Positions 6,572-14,028 of a stretch of DNA of 32,390 nucleotides are shown here, piece after piece. This stretch comes from Corallococcus praedator (GTDB taxonomy: Bacteria; Myxococcota; Myxococcia; Myxococcales; Myxococcaceae): assembly GCF_003612125.1 (NCBI RefSeq), contig NZ_RAWI01000061.1, positions 1 to 32,390 of the forward strand, given 5' to 3'. A program made the position numbers and the translations under genes. Position 1 is the stretch's first letter. Every line of letters begins with the position of its first letter. Below the pieces are notes generated by a model. It was given only the letters and a program-made list of their open reading frames with translations, had not been told where the DNA came from and searched no databases.

Positions 6572-9022
6572 ATGCCTGTGTTTCATGGAGCCTCCCGGCT
6601 CGCGCTGTGCCTGCTCACGTTCGTCCTTGCCTGCGGTTCCACCGAACCTGACCCAACGCCTGGGGAGGGCGAAGACAACGACAAGGTCGCCGCGCTCACC
6701 CTCTCCCCGAACGGGGCGACGCTGCTGGTGGGTGAATCCCTGACGCTGGCCGCCCAGGCGGTCGACGACACCGGCCAGGTGCTCAAGAACGTCCAGGTGA
6801 CCTGGAGCTCCTACCTGCCGGAGTACGCCACGGTAGCGAACGGCCGGGTGAAGGGCGTGGCCGTCGGCGGCTCGGTCATCACGGCCAAGGCGGGGGCGGT
6901 GAGCGCGACCCTGTCGGTGATCGTGATGCCAACCGACGCGTCCCAGCCTTCGAGCGACGAAGTGCTGGCGTCCGCGCGTGAAGCCGGGCTCATCAACGAC
7001 GAGGAGCTGCTGGCCTACCAGGTGTACGCGGCGTTCAGCGACCCCCGCCTGCCCCTCCAGTACAAGGCCCGGGTCAAACCGGGGTTCGACGTCACCGTCC
7101 TCGAAACGCTGCGCGAGCGCTTCGACAGCCTCTCCGCGCCGATGCAGGAAGAACTCGGAATGTACCTGCTGCGCCCGGATGACCCGGGGAGCTGGCTCAA
7201 CGCGCCCCTGCCCGACGCCCGGCTGAGCAGCATGAAGCGGCCCTCCTGCCGCCCCAGCTCCGCCGGTTGGTACTCCCTGTCGAAGTCCACCGCGAAGGTG
7301 AAGGTCTGGTTCGAGTTCGCCGTCACGGGTCAGCGCGAGCAGGCCCAGCTGCTCGACGAGGCCATCGAGAAGGACATCTGGCCGAAGCTGATGGCGCTGG
7401 GGCTCAAGGCGCCGCTCACCGACGAGGACTACGCCGGCTGCAACGGGGGCAGTTCCCAGCTCGACCTCTACCTGGTCCGCAACATGGGCGGCTACGGGTT
7501 GACCCTCCCGGAAGGTTACGACAACACGCAGGCCCCCACCTACATCCAGCTGTGGGACGGGCTTGACGATGATTCACTCAAGGCCGGGGCGGCGCATGAG
7601 CTGATGCACGCCATCCAGTGGGCCTCCAAGACGAAGGGCCCGCAGAACAGCTACGGGTGGATCCGGGATGCGACCGCGAACTGGGCCATCGACCAGGTGT
7701 ATGGACAGTCGCTGCAACTCGAACAGCAATACGCCGACTGCTTCATGAGCACCCCGGACCTGCACCTGGAGAACCGCACCAAGGGCCACTGCACCGCGCC
7801 GGATGCGGGCGATGCCGAACGCGACTACGGCGCCTACCTGTTCTTCCAATACCTGTCGAAGAAGCACGGCCCGAGCGTCGTGGTGGCGGCGCTGGACAAG
7901 CTGACCACGGAGACCTCCAGCCTCACCGCGGTGGACTCCGCCGTCCCCGGCAAGCTGGAGAAGGTCTGGCCGGAGTTCGCGAAGGTGCTCTGGAACCAGG
8001 CGCCCATCGACACCAAGGCGGAGTCCTTCAAGGCGTGGGACAAGCTCACGGAGAAGGCGAAGTTCAAAGCGCTCAAGGGCGACCTGGCCGGCGCGCCCGA
8101 GCTCAAGGAAGAGCTTGGCACCGAGCTGAACAACCTGGCCAACAGCTACCACCACTTCACCTTCAGCGACCCGAACACGCGCTCCCTGCTGTTCCACAAC
8201 GGGTGGTTCAAGAACATCACCGAGTCGAAGGATCCGGTGAAGGTGCTCGCGCTCTGGAACGACGCGAGCGGGACGTGGCACGAGGAGGACTGGAGCGAAT
8301 ACGAGTACGTGGGCCTCTGCCGCGACATGAAGTCACAGCGGGCGCAGGACCTGATCATCATCACCAGCAACGCGAAGTTCGCGCCCGGCGGCGGCGGGAG
8401 CCTGACGGCGGCGAAGACGCCGTACCTCAAGCGAAGCAACGTGGGCTGCTGGAAGTACAAGGGCACGTCGAAGGCGGTCCTGGTGGGGGCGGGCTGGTCG
8501 GGCCGGGGGAAGATCATCGACGCGAACCTGGAGTACCAGGTGCTGGGGGCCTTCGCGACCGCGGACTATGATCATCCGAACCTCCCGCACACGAAGCGGC
8601 TCGGGGCCTTCATGATCCTGGCGGCCAGCGGGGACTTCACGCTCGATATCGGCTACTCGAGCCATGGCTGCAACTACTCGTTCGGGCCCACGAAGTATTC
8701 GATGGGGCCCACGGGCGGGGCGATGTTGATGAACCCGTTCAATGAATTGAAGTCACCGGATCCCGACACCCAGGAGTGGCTGTCACACCCATCGCGCGCG
8801 TACAGATCGGCGCTCGGCGACGGACGCATCGTGAGCGTCGCCGTCAGTGGCAAGGACTGCCAGGGACCGGAGCTGGATTCCCCCGGGAACATCCTCTTCA
8901 CGGACTCGGGTGAACCCAACGCCACACCTCAGCTCGTGAAGCCGAATGGCGAGCTGTCCGGGACGCTCTCCATGTTGGACACCGTCTTCAGTTGGACGCT
9001 GCAGCCGCAGATCGAACCCTGA
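6572..9022 (+). CDS. Big_2-domain lipoprotein with HExxH metallopeptidase-like domain
   Basis: The ATG at 6572 has GAGG 7 bases upstream and gives an 816-residue lipoprotein (signal to VLAC, Cys21; then an acidic Ser/Thr/Pro spacer). Residues about 41-118 resemble a Big_2 immunoglobulin-like domain (LTLSPNGATLLVGESLTLAAQAVDD...VTWSS..., GRVKGVAVGGSVITA). The central region holds AGAAHELMHAIQ with zinc-binding HELMH at residues 342-346, then WIRDATANWAID at 363-374, where related secreted metallopeptidases usually have W-x-x-E-(G/A)-x-A-x-W. Here the expected Glu ligand is Asp366. Residues beyond about 450 have several Cys and look like extracellular beta-rich domains of unknown type. Likely a surface protease or a catalytically altered relative. 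It ends 12 bp before a perfect hairpin and converges with the propeller gene. Confidence 0.75.
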   Translation: MPVFHGASRLALCLLTFVLACGSTEPDPTPGEGEDNDKVAALTLSPNGATLLVGESLTLAAQAVDDTGQVLKNVQVTWSSYLPEYATVANGRVKGVAVGGSVITAKAGAVSATLSVIVMPTDASQPSSDEVLASAREAGLINDEELLAYQVYAAFSDPRLPLQYKARVKPGFDVTVLETLRERFDSLSAPMQEELGMYLLRPDDPGSWLNAPLPDARLSSMKRPSCRPSSAGWYSLSKSTAKVKVWFEFAVTGQREQAQLLDEAIEKDIWPKLMALGLKAPLTDEDYAGCNGGSSQLDLYLVRNMGGYGLTLPEGYDNTQAPTYIQLWDGLDDDSLKAGAAHELMHAIQWASKTKGPQNSYGWIRDATANWAIDQVYGQSLQLEQQYADCFMSTPDLHLENRTKGHCTAPDAGDAERDYGAYLFFQYLSKKHGPSVVVAALDKLTTETSSLTAVDSAVPGKLEKVWPEFAKVLWNQAPIDTKAESFKAWDKLTEKAKFKALKGDLAGAPELKEELGTELNNLANSYHHFTFSDPNTRSLLFHNGWFKNITESKDPVKVLALWNDASGTWHEEDWSEYEYVGLCRDMKSQRAQDLIIITSNAKFAPGGGGSLTAAKTPYLKRSNVGCWKYKGTSKAVLVGAGWSGRGKIIDANLEYQVLGAFATADYDHPNLPHTKRLGAFMILAASGDFTLDIGYSSHGCNYSFGPTKYSMGPTGGAMLMNPFNELKSPDPDTQEWLSHPSRAYRSALGDGRIVSVAVSGKDCQGPELDSPGNILFTDSGEPNATPQLVKPNGELSGTLSMLDTVFSWTLQPQIEP

Positions 9023-9033
9023 GCCGAAAGGTC

Positions 9034-9060
9034 GCCGCAGGAGCCCCGCGCTCCTGCGGC
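9034..9060. terminator. Perfect 11-bp hairpin between convergent genes
   Basis: GCCGCAGGAGC (9034-9044) and GCTCCTGCGGC (9050-9060) form a perfect stem with a CCCGC loop. It lies exactly between the stops of two converging genes (9022 and 9073) and could act as a bidirectional terminator, although no T-tract follows on either strand. The same 25-bp core recurs at 13995-14019 and, with two changes, at 13253-13277. Confidence 0.6.
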
Positions 9061-9072
9061 CTGGCCGTCCTC

Positions 9073-10734
9073 TCAGGGCTCGGGGACGAAGCGGTAGAGG
9101 GCGCTCTCGATGTCGGACGTCAGGTAGACGGTGCCCGAGCGCCCCACGGCGACGCCCGTGGGCAGGTAGCCCGGCGGGAAGGGATCGCTCTCGGGCAGAC
9201 CGATGCGCAGCTTGCTCGCGATCACCGTCGACCGGCCCGTGGCGGGATCGATGCGCACCAACTGCTTGCGGCCCACCTCGGCGACGAAGAGCCCACCGTC
9301 CGGATGTCGGGCGATGCCCTCGGGGCCCTTGAGGCCCCTGGCCACCGTGCGTTTGGCGCCATCCGACAGCCGCACCCGGGTCACCTTCCCCGAGCGCACC
9401 TCGGTGACGTACACGCCGGGCTCCTTGGCGTCTGTATCGGCCGCGAGCCCCACCGGGCCCTCCAGCCCCTCGGTGAGCACCGTGGTGACCGCGGGCTCGG
9501 CCGTGTCCACTCGCACGAGCCGGCCCGTGGCGCCCTCGGCGAGGATGAGCGTGCCGTCCGCGAGCTCCACCACGCCCTGGACACCGTGGGTGTTGGGCAG
9601 GGTCCGCAGGAGCTTTCCCGTGGCCCGCTCCAGCACCTGCACGCTGCTGTGGCCGCCCAGATAGGATGTGCTGCGCACCACGTGCAGCGCGCTCACGCTC
9701 ACGTTCATGGGGAAGTTCGTCGGGGAGGAGAGCACCCGGTCCGTCTGGTGGATCTTCCCATCCAGGCCGCCCACCTGACGCAGGGCATACACATCCGCCA
9801 CGTAGACCCGCTCGTCCGGATCATCCGGCGCCACGGCGATGCCCGACGGCACGCTCAAGCGCGCCTCGACCAGCACCCGCACCGAGCCATCCGCGGGGTT
9901 GATCACGCGGATGTCGTTGTCGACCATGTTGGACACATACACCTGGTCGTCGGGACCCACGGCCAGGTTGTCGAGTCCGGTGGGCAGCGTCGTGACGACC
10001 TCCTTGTCGCCCGAGGGCAGCCGCACCCGCACCAACTCACCCCGCGCCGCGTCGACCACGTAGAGGTTCTCGCGCCGCGCGTCGAAGTTGACGGCCGTCG
10101 GCATCGCGAACCCCTGGGCCACGGGCTCGATGCCGCCCGTGTCCACGTCGATGCGGGCGATCTGCCCCTTGAGCAGGAGGGGGCCGTAGAGCTTGTCGTC
10201 CGGGCCGAACTCGAAGCCGTTGAGGAAGCCGGGCCCTTGGATGACCTTGCGTGGTGGCTTCCTGCCGTTCGGGTCCACTTCCCACAGCACATCCGCCGCG
10301 CCGAGCTGGGTGGCGTAGAGCCGGCCATCGCCGCGGAAGGCCAGCGAGTTGAGGCCCGGCAGCCCCCGCGCGATGACGCGCGTCTTGCCATCCGGCGTGC
10401 GCCGCATCAGCTGGCCGGTGAAGTAGCCGGTCCAGTAGACCGAGCCGTCGGGTCCCAGGGTGACGTCATCCGCGCCGCCCAGCGGAGGCCCCACCAGGGT
10501 GCTCACCGCGCCCGTCTTCAGGTCGACGGAGTGCACCGTCTGGCCCAACAGGTTGCTGGCCAGCAGGTGGCCCTTGCCGTCGACGACGAGCCCGTGGACG
10601 CCCTGGAAGGGGGAGCCGGCCACCACCACCTCCTGGCGCCAGGCCTTGGGCGGAGCGGCCAGCACCGCGGCCCCGGCCAACACCAGACTGGCGGCCAGGG
10701 ACCTGGAGAGGAATCGGAACATGGGAGCGCTCAT
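9073..10734 (-). CDS. Exported SMP-30/NHL-like beta-propeller protein
   Basis: The ATG at 10734 overlaps the stop of the upstream monooxygenase gene as ATGA, so the two are translationally coupled. The 553-residue product has a signal peptide ([20 protein letters not shown], cut before APPKA). Repeated blades of the SMP-30/gluconolactonase/virginiamycin-lyase-like type follow: [84 protein letters not shown] and [15 protein letters not shown]. The number of blades suggests two consecutive propellers (about 30-300 and 300-553). Pairing with a Baeyer-Villiger-type enzyme suggests, by inference only, lactone or ester handling; metal-binding residues could not be assigned with confidence. The signal peptide means it acts outside the cytoplasm, unlike its partner. 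Confidence 0.75.
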   Translation of the reverse strand: MSAPMFRFLSRSLAASLVLAGAAVLAAPPKAWRQEVVVAGSPFQGVHGLVVDGKGHLLASNLLGQTVHSVDLKTGAVSTLVGPPLGGADDVTLGPDGSVYWTGYFTGQLMRRTPDGKTRVIARGLPGLNSLAFRGDGRLYATQLGAADVLWEVDPNGRKPPRKVIQGPGFLNGFEFGPDDKLYGPLLLKGQIARIDVDTGGIEPVAQGFAMPTAVNFDARRENLYVVDAARGELVRVRLPSGDKEVVTTLPTGLDNLAVGPDDQVYVSNMVDNDIRVINPADGSVRVLVEARLSVPSGIAVAPDDPDERVYVADVYALRQVGGLDGKIHQTDRVLSSPTNFPMNVSVSALHVVRSTSYLGGHSSVQVLERATGKLLRTLPNTHGVQGVVELADGTLILAEGATGRLVRVDTAEPAVTTVLTEGLEGPVGLAADTDAKEPGVYVTEVRSGKVTRVRLSDGAKRTVARGLKGPEGIARHPDGGLFVAEVGRKQLVRIDPATGRSTVIASKLRIGLPESDPFPPGYLPTGVAVGRSGTVYLTSDIESALYRFVPEP

Positions 10735-12545
10735 GACGGGACCTCCGCCCCGCCGCGCGTGAACTCCAGGCCCACGAGCTCCTCGCCCTTGCGCCACTCG
10801 CGCAGCACGTCGATGAACGCGAGCGTGTCACCGCCGAAGGTGGCGAACTTCATCATCTCCGGGCCCGCCTTCATTCCCTCGTTGTTGTAGTAGCCCGGCG
10901 TGCAGTCGGCCCCGCCAAAGGTGGCGCTTGTCTTGAGCCGGCCGAGGATGACGTCCCACCACTGCTGTTGCGCCTGCTCCGAGGGCTCGGACACCTCGAC
11001 GCCCTGTTGCAGGCACCGCGCGATGATGTGGGCGGCGTGCTGTGATTGCTCATCGAGGATGTGCACGAAGTTGATCGCCCAGCCGCTCTGGGTCGTGGTG
11101 AACAGCATCAGGTTGGGGTAGCCGCGGCTGTGCATGCCGTGCAGCGTGGCCGGGCCCTGGGCCCAGGCATCACGCAGCGACCGGCCGCCCCTCCCGCGGA
11201 TGTCGAAGCCCAGCTTCTGGGTGAACTCTCCCGCCACCTCGAAGCCCGAGGCGTAGATGAGACAGTCGACCGGGTATTCCCTTCCGTTGACCACCACGCC
11301 GGTGGGCGTGATGCGCTCCACGCCCTTTCCCTCGGTGTCGACGAGCTGGACGTTGGGCCGGTTGAACGTCGGCAGGTATTCGTCGTGAAAGCAGGGCCGC
11401 TTGCACATCTGGTTGTAATAGGGCTTGAGCGCCTCGGCCGTCGCGGGATCCTTCACGATGGCGCCCACGCGCGCGCGGATCTCCTCCATCTTGCGGAAGT
11501 CAGACACCTGCGCGAGTTCGGCGGCCTCCTCCGCCGAACGGGCCTGGGTGAGGTCCAGTCCCTGGAAGATGTAGGTCCAACCGTCGTTCACCATGTCGAC
11601 GGGCTGCTGGCGGCCGGAGACGATCGCGGAGAAGTTGCGGATGCGCTCCTGCTGCCAGCCCGGCTGGAGCGACTTCGCCCAGGCTTCGTCCGTCGGCTGG
11701 TTGGCTCGCACGCCGACCCCCGAGGGGGTGCGTTGAAAGACATACAGATGCCGGGCCGTGGCGCCCAGGTGCGGAATGGCCTGCACCGACGTCGCGCCCG
11801 TGCCGATGATACCCACGCGCTTGTCGCCCAGCTTCGTCATGGGGCGCGTCGGGCTGCCCCCCGTGTATGCGTAGTCCCAGCGGCTCGTGTGGAAGCAGTG
11901 GCCCTGGAAGGTCTCGATGCCCGGGATGCCCGGCAGCTTCGCCTTGTGGAGGATGCCGCCCGCGATGATCACGAAGCGTGCCGCGATGAGGTCACCCCGG
12001 TCCGTCGTGATGTTCCAGCGACGGGTGCCCTCGTCCCAGTCCATCGTCCGCACCAGCGTCTGGAACAAGGCGGCCTTGTAGAGGTCGAAGTGCCGTCCGA
12101 TGCGCTGGCAGTGGGCGAAGATCTCCGGCGCCTTGGCGTACTTCTCCTTGGGCATGTAGCCCGTCTCCTCAAGCAGCGGCAGGTAGATGTACGACTCCAC
12201 GTCGCAGGCCGCGCCCGGGTAGCGGTTCCAGTACCAGGTGCCGCCGAAGTCGCTGCCCTTCTCGATGATGCGGAAGGACTCCACCCCCGCCTGACGCAGG
12301 CGAGCGCCGGCCAGCATGCCGCCAAAGCCACCGCCGACGATCAGCACGTCTGTCCGCTCGGTCAGCGCCGGGCGGGTGAAGCCGGGCTCGACGTAGGGGT
12401 CCTTGTCGAAGTCCGCGAAGACGCCCTGGAGCGGGAGGTACTGGGCAGCGCCATCCGCGCGCAGCCGCTTTTCCCGCTCCTGCCGGTACTTCTCCTTCAA
12501 CGCTTCCGGAGAGAAAGACAGCTCGCCCTTCGTCGTCGCAGTCAT
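10731..12545 (-). CDS. Baeyer-Villiger-type flavin monooxygenase
   Basis: The ATG at 12545 gives a 604-residue FAD/NADPH-dependent class B flavoprotein monooxygenase. Residues 69-76 (IVGGGFGG) form the FAD Rossmann motif. Residues 213-224 ([12 protein letters not shown]) match the Baeyer-Villiger fingerprint F-x-G-x-x-x-H-x-x-x-W-(P/D). Residues 245-255 ([11 protein letters not shown]) form the NADPH Rossmann motif. The length and the N-terminal extension before the FAD site resemble cyclohexanone/phenylacetone monooxygenase relatives. These enzymes insert oxygen into ketones to give esters or lactones; the substrate is unknown. It is the first gene of a two-gene operon and divergent from tetR, across a 93-bp gap with palindromic operator-like sites, so it is probably repressed by that regulator. 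No signal peptide. Confidence 0.9.
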   Translation of the reverse strand: MTATTKGELSFSPEALKEKYRQEREKRLRADGAAQYLPLQGVFADFDKDPYVEPGFTRPALTERTDVLIVGGGFGGMLAGARLRQAGVESFRIIEKGSDFGGTWYWNRYPGAACDVESYIYLPLLEETGYMPKEKYAKAPEIFAHCQRIGRHFDLYKAALFQTLVRTMDWDEGTRRWNITTDRGDLIAARFVIIAGGILHKAKLPGIPGIETFQGHCFHTSRWDYAYTGGSPTRPMTKLGDKRVGIIGTGATSVQAIPHLGATARHLYVFQRTPSGVGVRANQPTDEAWAKSLQPGWQQERIRNFSAIVSGRQQPVDMVNDGWTYIFQGLDLTQARSAEEAAELAQVSDFRKMEEIRARVGAIVKDPATAEALKPYYNQMCKRPCFHDEYLPTFNRPNVQLVDTEGKGVERITPTGVVVNGREYPVDCLIYASGFEVAGEFTQKLGFDIRGRGGRSLRDAWAQGPATLHGMHSRGYPNLMLFTTTQSGWAINFVHILDEQSQHAAHIIARCLQQGVEVSEPSEQAQQQWWDVILGRLKTSATFGGADCTPGYYNNEGMKAGPEMMKFATFGGDTLAFIDVLREWRKGEELVGLEFTRGGAEVPS

Positions 12546-12580
12546 CCGCGCACTTCCCCTCGGCTGGGCGGCCGCGTACG

Positions 12581-12600
12581 ATATACACGGCCGTGTACAT
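12581..12600. promoter_or_regulatory. Palindromic operator-like site, probable TetR binding site
   Basis: ATATACACGGCCGTGTACAT is a 20-bp palindrome with a perfect 14-bp core (TACACGGCCGTGTA, 12584-12597) and only one mismatched pair outside it. It lies 36-55 bp upstream of the monooxygenase start, in the intergenic region divergent from tetR. Size, symmetry and position fit a TetR-family operator. That this TetR binds here is inferred. Confidence 0.75.
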
Positions 12601-12629
12601 TCCGGATATACCTGAATTCCTGACATAGG

Positions 12630-12643
12630 TAAACAGCCGTGTA
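12630..12643. promoter_or_regulatory. Second, degenerate operator copy over the tetR start
   Basis: TAAACAGCCGTGTA keeps one perfect half-site (CCGTGTA, continuing as CAT like the first site) and 5 of 7 bases of the other half. It spans the GTG start of tetR, 46 bp from the first palindrome. Binding here would block tetR expression, which suggests autoregulation. Confidence 0.55.
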
Positions 12644-13226
12644 CATCCCGCCTCCGCCCGACCCCAGGTCCTCGACGCGTCAACGTGACGCCGAGCGCAC
12701 GCGTGCCACCCTCATTGACGCCGCCCGGACGCTGTTCTCCACGCGTGGCTTCGCCAGCACGGGGGTGCGCGACATCGCGGACCTGGCGGGGGTGAACTCC
12801 TCGCTTGTAGGCCGCTACTTCGGTTCGAAGCAGGGGCTGTACCGGGCGACGCTGGAGCAGGTGCTCGACATCACCCCCTTGTTGCAGGTGGAGCGTCGGC
12901 GCTTCGGTGAGGAGGTGGTGTCGCTCTTCTTCGGCGCGGAGGACGCTCCGGGGCCCCTGGCGATGTTGATCCTCTCGGCGACGGATCCCGAGGCCTACGC
13001 GACGACGGTCGAGCTGCTGCGGGAGAAGGCGCTGGAGCCGCTGGCGCGCTGGCTCGGCCCACCGGATGGCGAGGGGCGCGCGGCCCGGCTCAACATCCTC
13101 TGGAGCGGCTTTCTCATCAGCTGCCGGTTGATGCCCGGCCATCACCTGTCCGCGTCGGGCAACACCTCCACCCGCCGCTGGCTGGAGCAGGCCATCCAGG
13201 CGGTCGTCGACGAAGGCGGGACCTGA
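12639..13226 (+). CDS. TetR-family transcriptional regulator
   Basis: The 195-residue protein has the typical TetR N-terminal DNA-binding domain: [38 protein letters not shown].. with the helix-turn-helix at about residues 38-58 and the [21 protein letters not shown] segment after it. A divergent ligand-binding half follows (about 70-195). The GTG at 12639 is the only good start before the domain; its Shine-Dalgarno sequence is weak and the codon lies inside an operator-like half-site. It is divergent from the monooxygenase operon, the usual layout for a TetR repressor controlling its neighbour. The inducer is probably the enzyme's substrate or product, but this is inference. The stop lies within the first copy of a direct repeat. 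Confidence 0.9.
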   Translation: MYIPPPPDPRSSTRQRDAERTRATLIDAARTLFSTRGFASTGVRDIADLAGVNSSLVGRYFGSKQGLYRATLEQVLDITPLLQVERRRFGEEVVSLFFGAEDAPGPLAMLILSATDPEAYATTVELLREKALEPLARWLGPPDGEGRAARLNILWSGFLISCRLMPGHHLSASGNTSTRRWLEQAIQAVVDEGGT

Positions 13227-13286
13227 AGCCTCCGCTGAATGAGGGCAGGTTCCCGCAGGCTCCCCGCGCTCCTGCGGTTGACCACC
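13220..13286. repeat. Direct repeat copy A (about 67 bp) with hairpin
   Basis: This segment matches 13962-14028 at 63 of 67 positions, offset by 742 bp. It starts inside the end of tetR (its TGA stop is in the repeat) and contains CCGCAGG (13253-13259) and CCTGCGG (13271-13277), a weakened form of the hairpin in copy B. The two copies bracket the DUSAM gene. Confidence 0.9.
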
Positions 13287-13332
13287 TTTGAGCGAGCGGC
13301 AACGTCAACGCCGCGCTGTAGGCTCCGTCTCC

Positions 13333-13554
13333 ATGACAACCCCGATAGCCGCCCGCTGTCGGCACCACCTTGCTCCCATCCTCGTGGCCCTCAGTCTGGC
13401 CCGCGCCTTCCTGTGTGGAAGAACCGGTGTCTCCGGTCCTGGAATAACTGCGCGGCCGGTAGACTCTTTGGCCCCTGCACCGATTGCCTGCGCCGCTGCG
13501 AAGGCCAACACGTATGGCCCGCGGATAAGTGCGGGCCGAAGAGGAAGCGCTTGA
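13333..13554 (+). CDS. Possible small ORF upstream of the DUSAM gene
   Basis: An ATG at 13333 opens a 73-codon frame starting MTTPIAARCRHHLAPILVALSLARAFL, which resembles a signal-like N-terminus. Its TGA (13552-13554) shares the A with the ATG of the DUSAM gene (TGATG), which would allow coupled translation. No clear Shine-Dalgarno sequence lies before it and no family is recognised. In the frame of the DUSAM gene the last part of the same stretch reads as a Cys-rich peptide (CTDCLRRCEGQHVWPADKC), so the region could instead be a frameshifted remnant of a small secreted protein. Low confidence that it is expressed. Confidence 0.25.
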   Translation: MTTPIAARCRHHLAPILVALSLARAFLCGRTGVSGPGITARPVDSLAPAPIACAAAKANTYGPRISAGRRGSA

Positions 13555-13928
13555 TGACAACCCAACCCGACTGGGACGCGATACGGGACCTATCGCAGCG
13601 TGTGCTCCGCGAAGGAGCCCCCCTTGTCCTTACAGAGGACACGCGTGCGCTTCTGCACCGCACGGCGGATGAGGTTGCCATCCCTGACGCAACATCCGCA
13701 CTCCAGTCAGATGACGGAGCACTTGCGCTCCTCCGCGAGTGCTCCCACCGCATCTCGGAAGGCTCCAACCGACTCATGGACGCGCTGGACCGGATGTACA
13801 GGCACCAGGACGCGGGCAACTACGAGGACGCTCGCAAGGAAATGCGCGACGTGCTGTCCGTCGAAGTCGTCCCCTACTACCGCGAGGCAGCGCAGGGGCA
13901 GCTTGACGATATGGCCGACACCCCGTGA
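13554..13928 (+). CDS. DUSAM domain protein
   Basis: The ATG at 13554 has GAGGA 9 bases upstream and gives a 124-residue protein. Its sequence (WDAIRDLSQRVLREGAPLVLTEDTRALLHRTADEVAI..., GALALLRECSHRISEGSNRLMDAL, MYRHQDAGNYEDARKEMRDVLSVEVVPYYREAA) fits the DUSAM domain as I remember it, a family described from Myxococcus xanthus paralogues. The domain fills the whole protein. It is predicted to be alpha-helical and soluble, with no signal peptide. Function is unknown for the family. The gene is isolated between two copies of a direct repeat, which suggests it arrived as a cassette between tetR and the peptidase gene. Confidence 0.8.
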   Translation: MTTQPDWDAIRDLSQRVLREGAPLVLTEDTRALLHRTADEVAIPDATSALQSDDGALALLRECSHRISEGSNRLMDALDRMYRHQDAGNYEDARKEMRDVLSVEVVPYYREAAQGQLDDMADTP

Positions 13929-13961
13929 CGACCGGGGCGCGAGGCACCCTCGTGCAACGAT

Positions 13962-14028
13962 GACCTACAGCCTCCGCTGAATGAGGGCAGGTTCCCGCAG
14001 GAGCCCCGCGCTCCTGCGGTTGACCACC
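13962..14028. repeat. Direct repeat copy B (about 67 bp) with perfect hairpin
   Basis: Second copy of the repeat at 13220-13286 (63/67 identical). It holds a perfect 10-bp stem: CCGCAGGAGC (13995-14004) and GCTCCTGCGG (14010-14019) with loop CCCGC. It overlaps the last codons and stop (TAG, 13965-13967) of the minus-strand peptidase gene and lies 33 bp after the DUSAM stop, so it may also serve as a terminator. Confidence 0.9.

Noticed and set aside
8992-10890. A 632-codon plus-strand frame opposite the propeller gene
   Set aside because: Composition is Arg/His/Gln-rich without domains, and it would run through the convergent hairpin; the minus strand shows repeated blades and a signal peptide.
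12546-13145. Extension of the monooxygenase frame over the tetR gene
   Set aside because: It would cover the operator region and the whole antisense of tetR; the ATG at 12545 fits family length.
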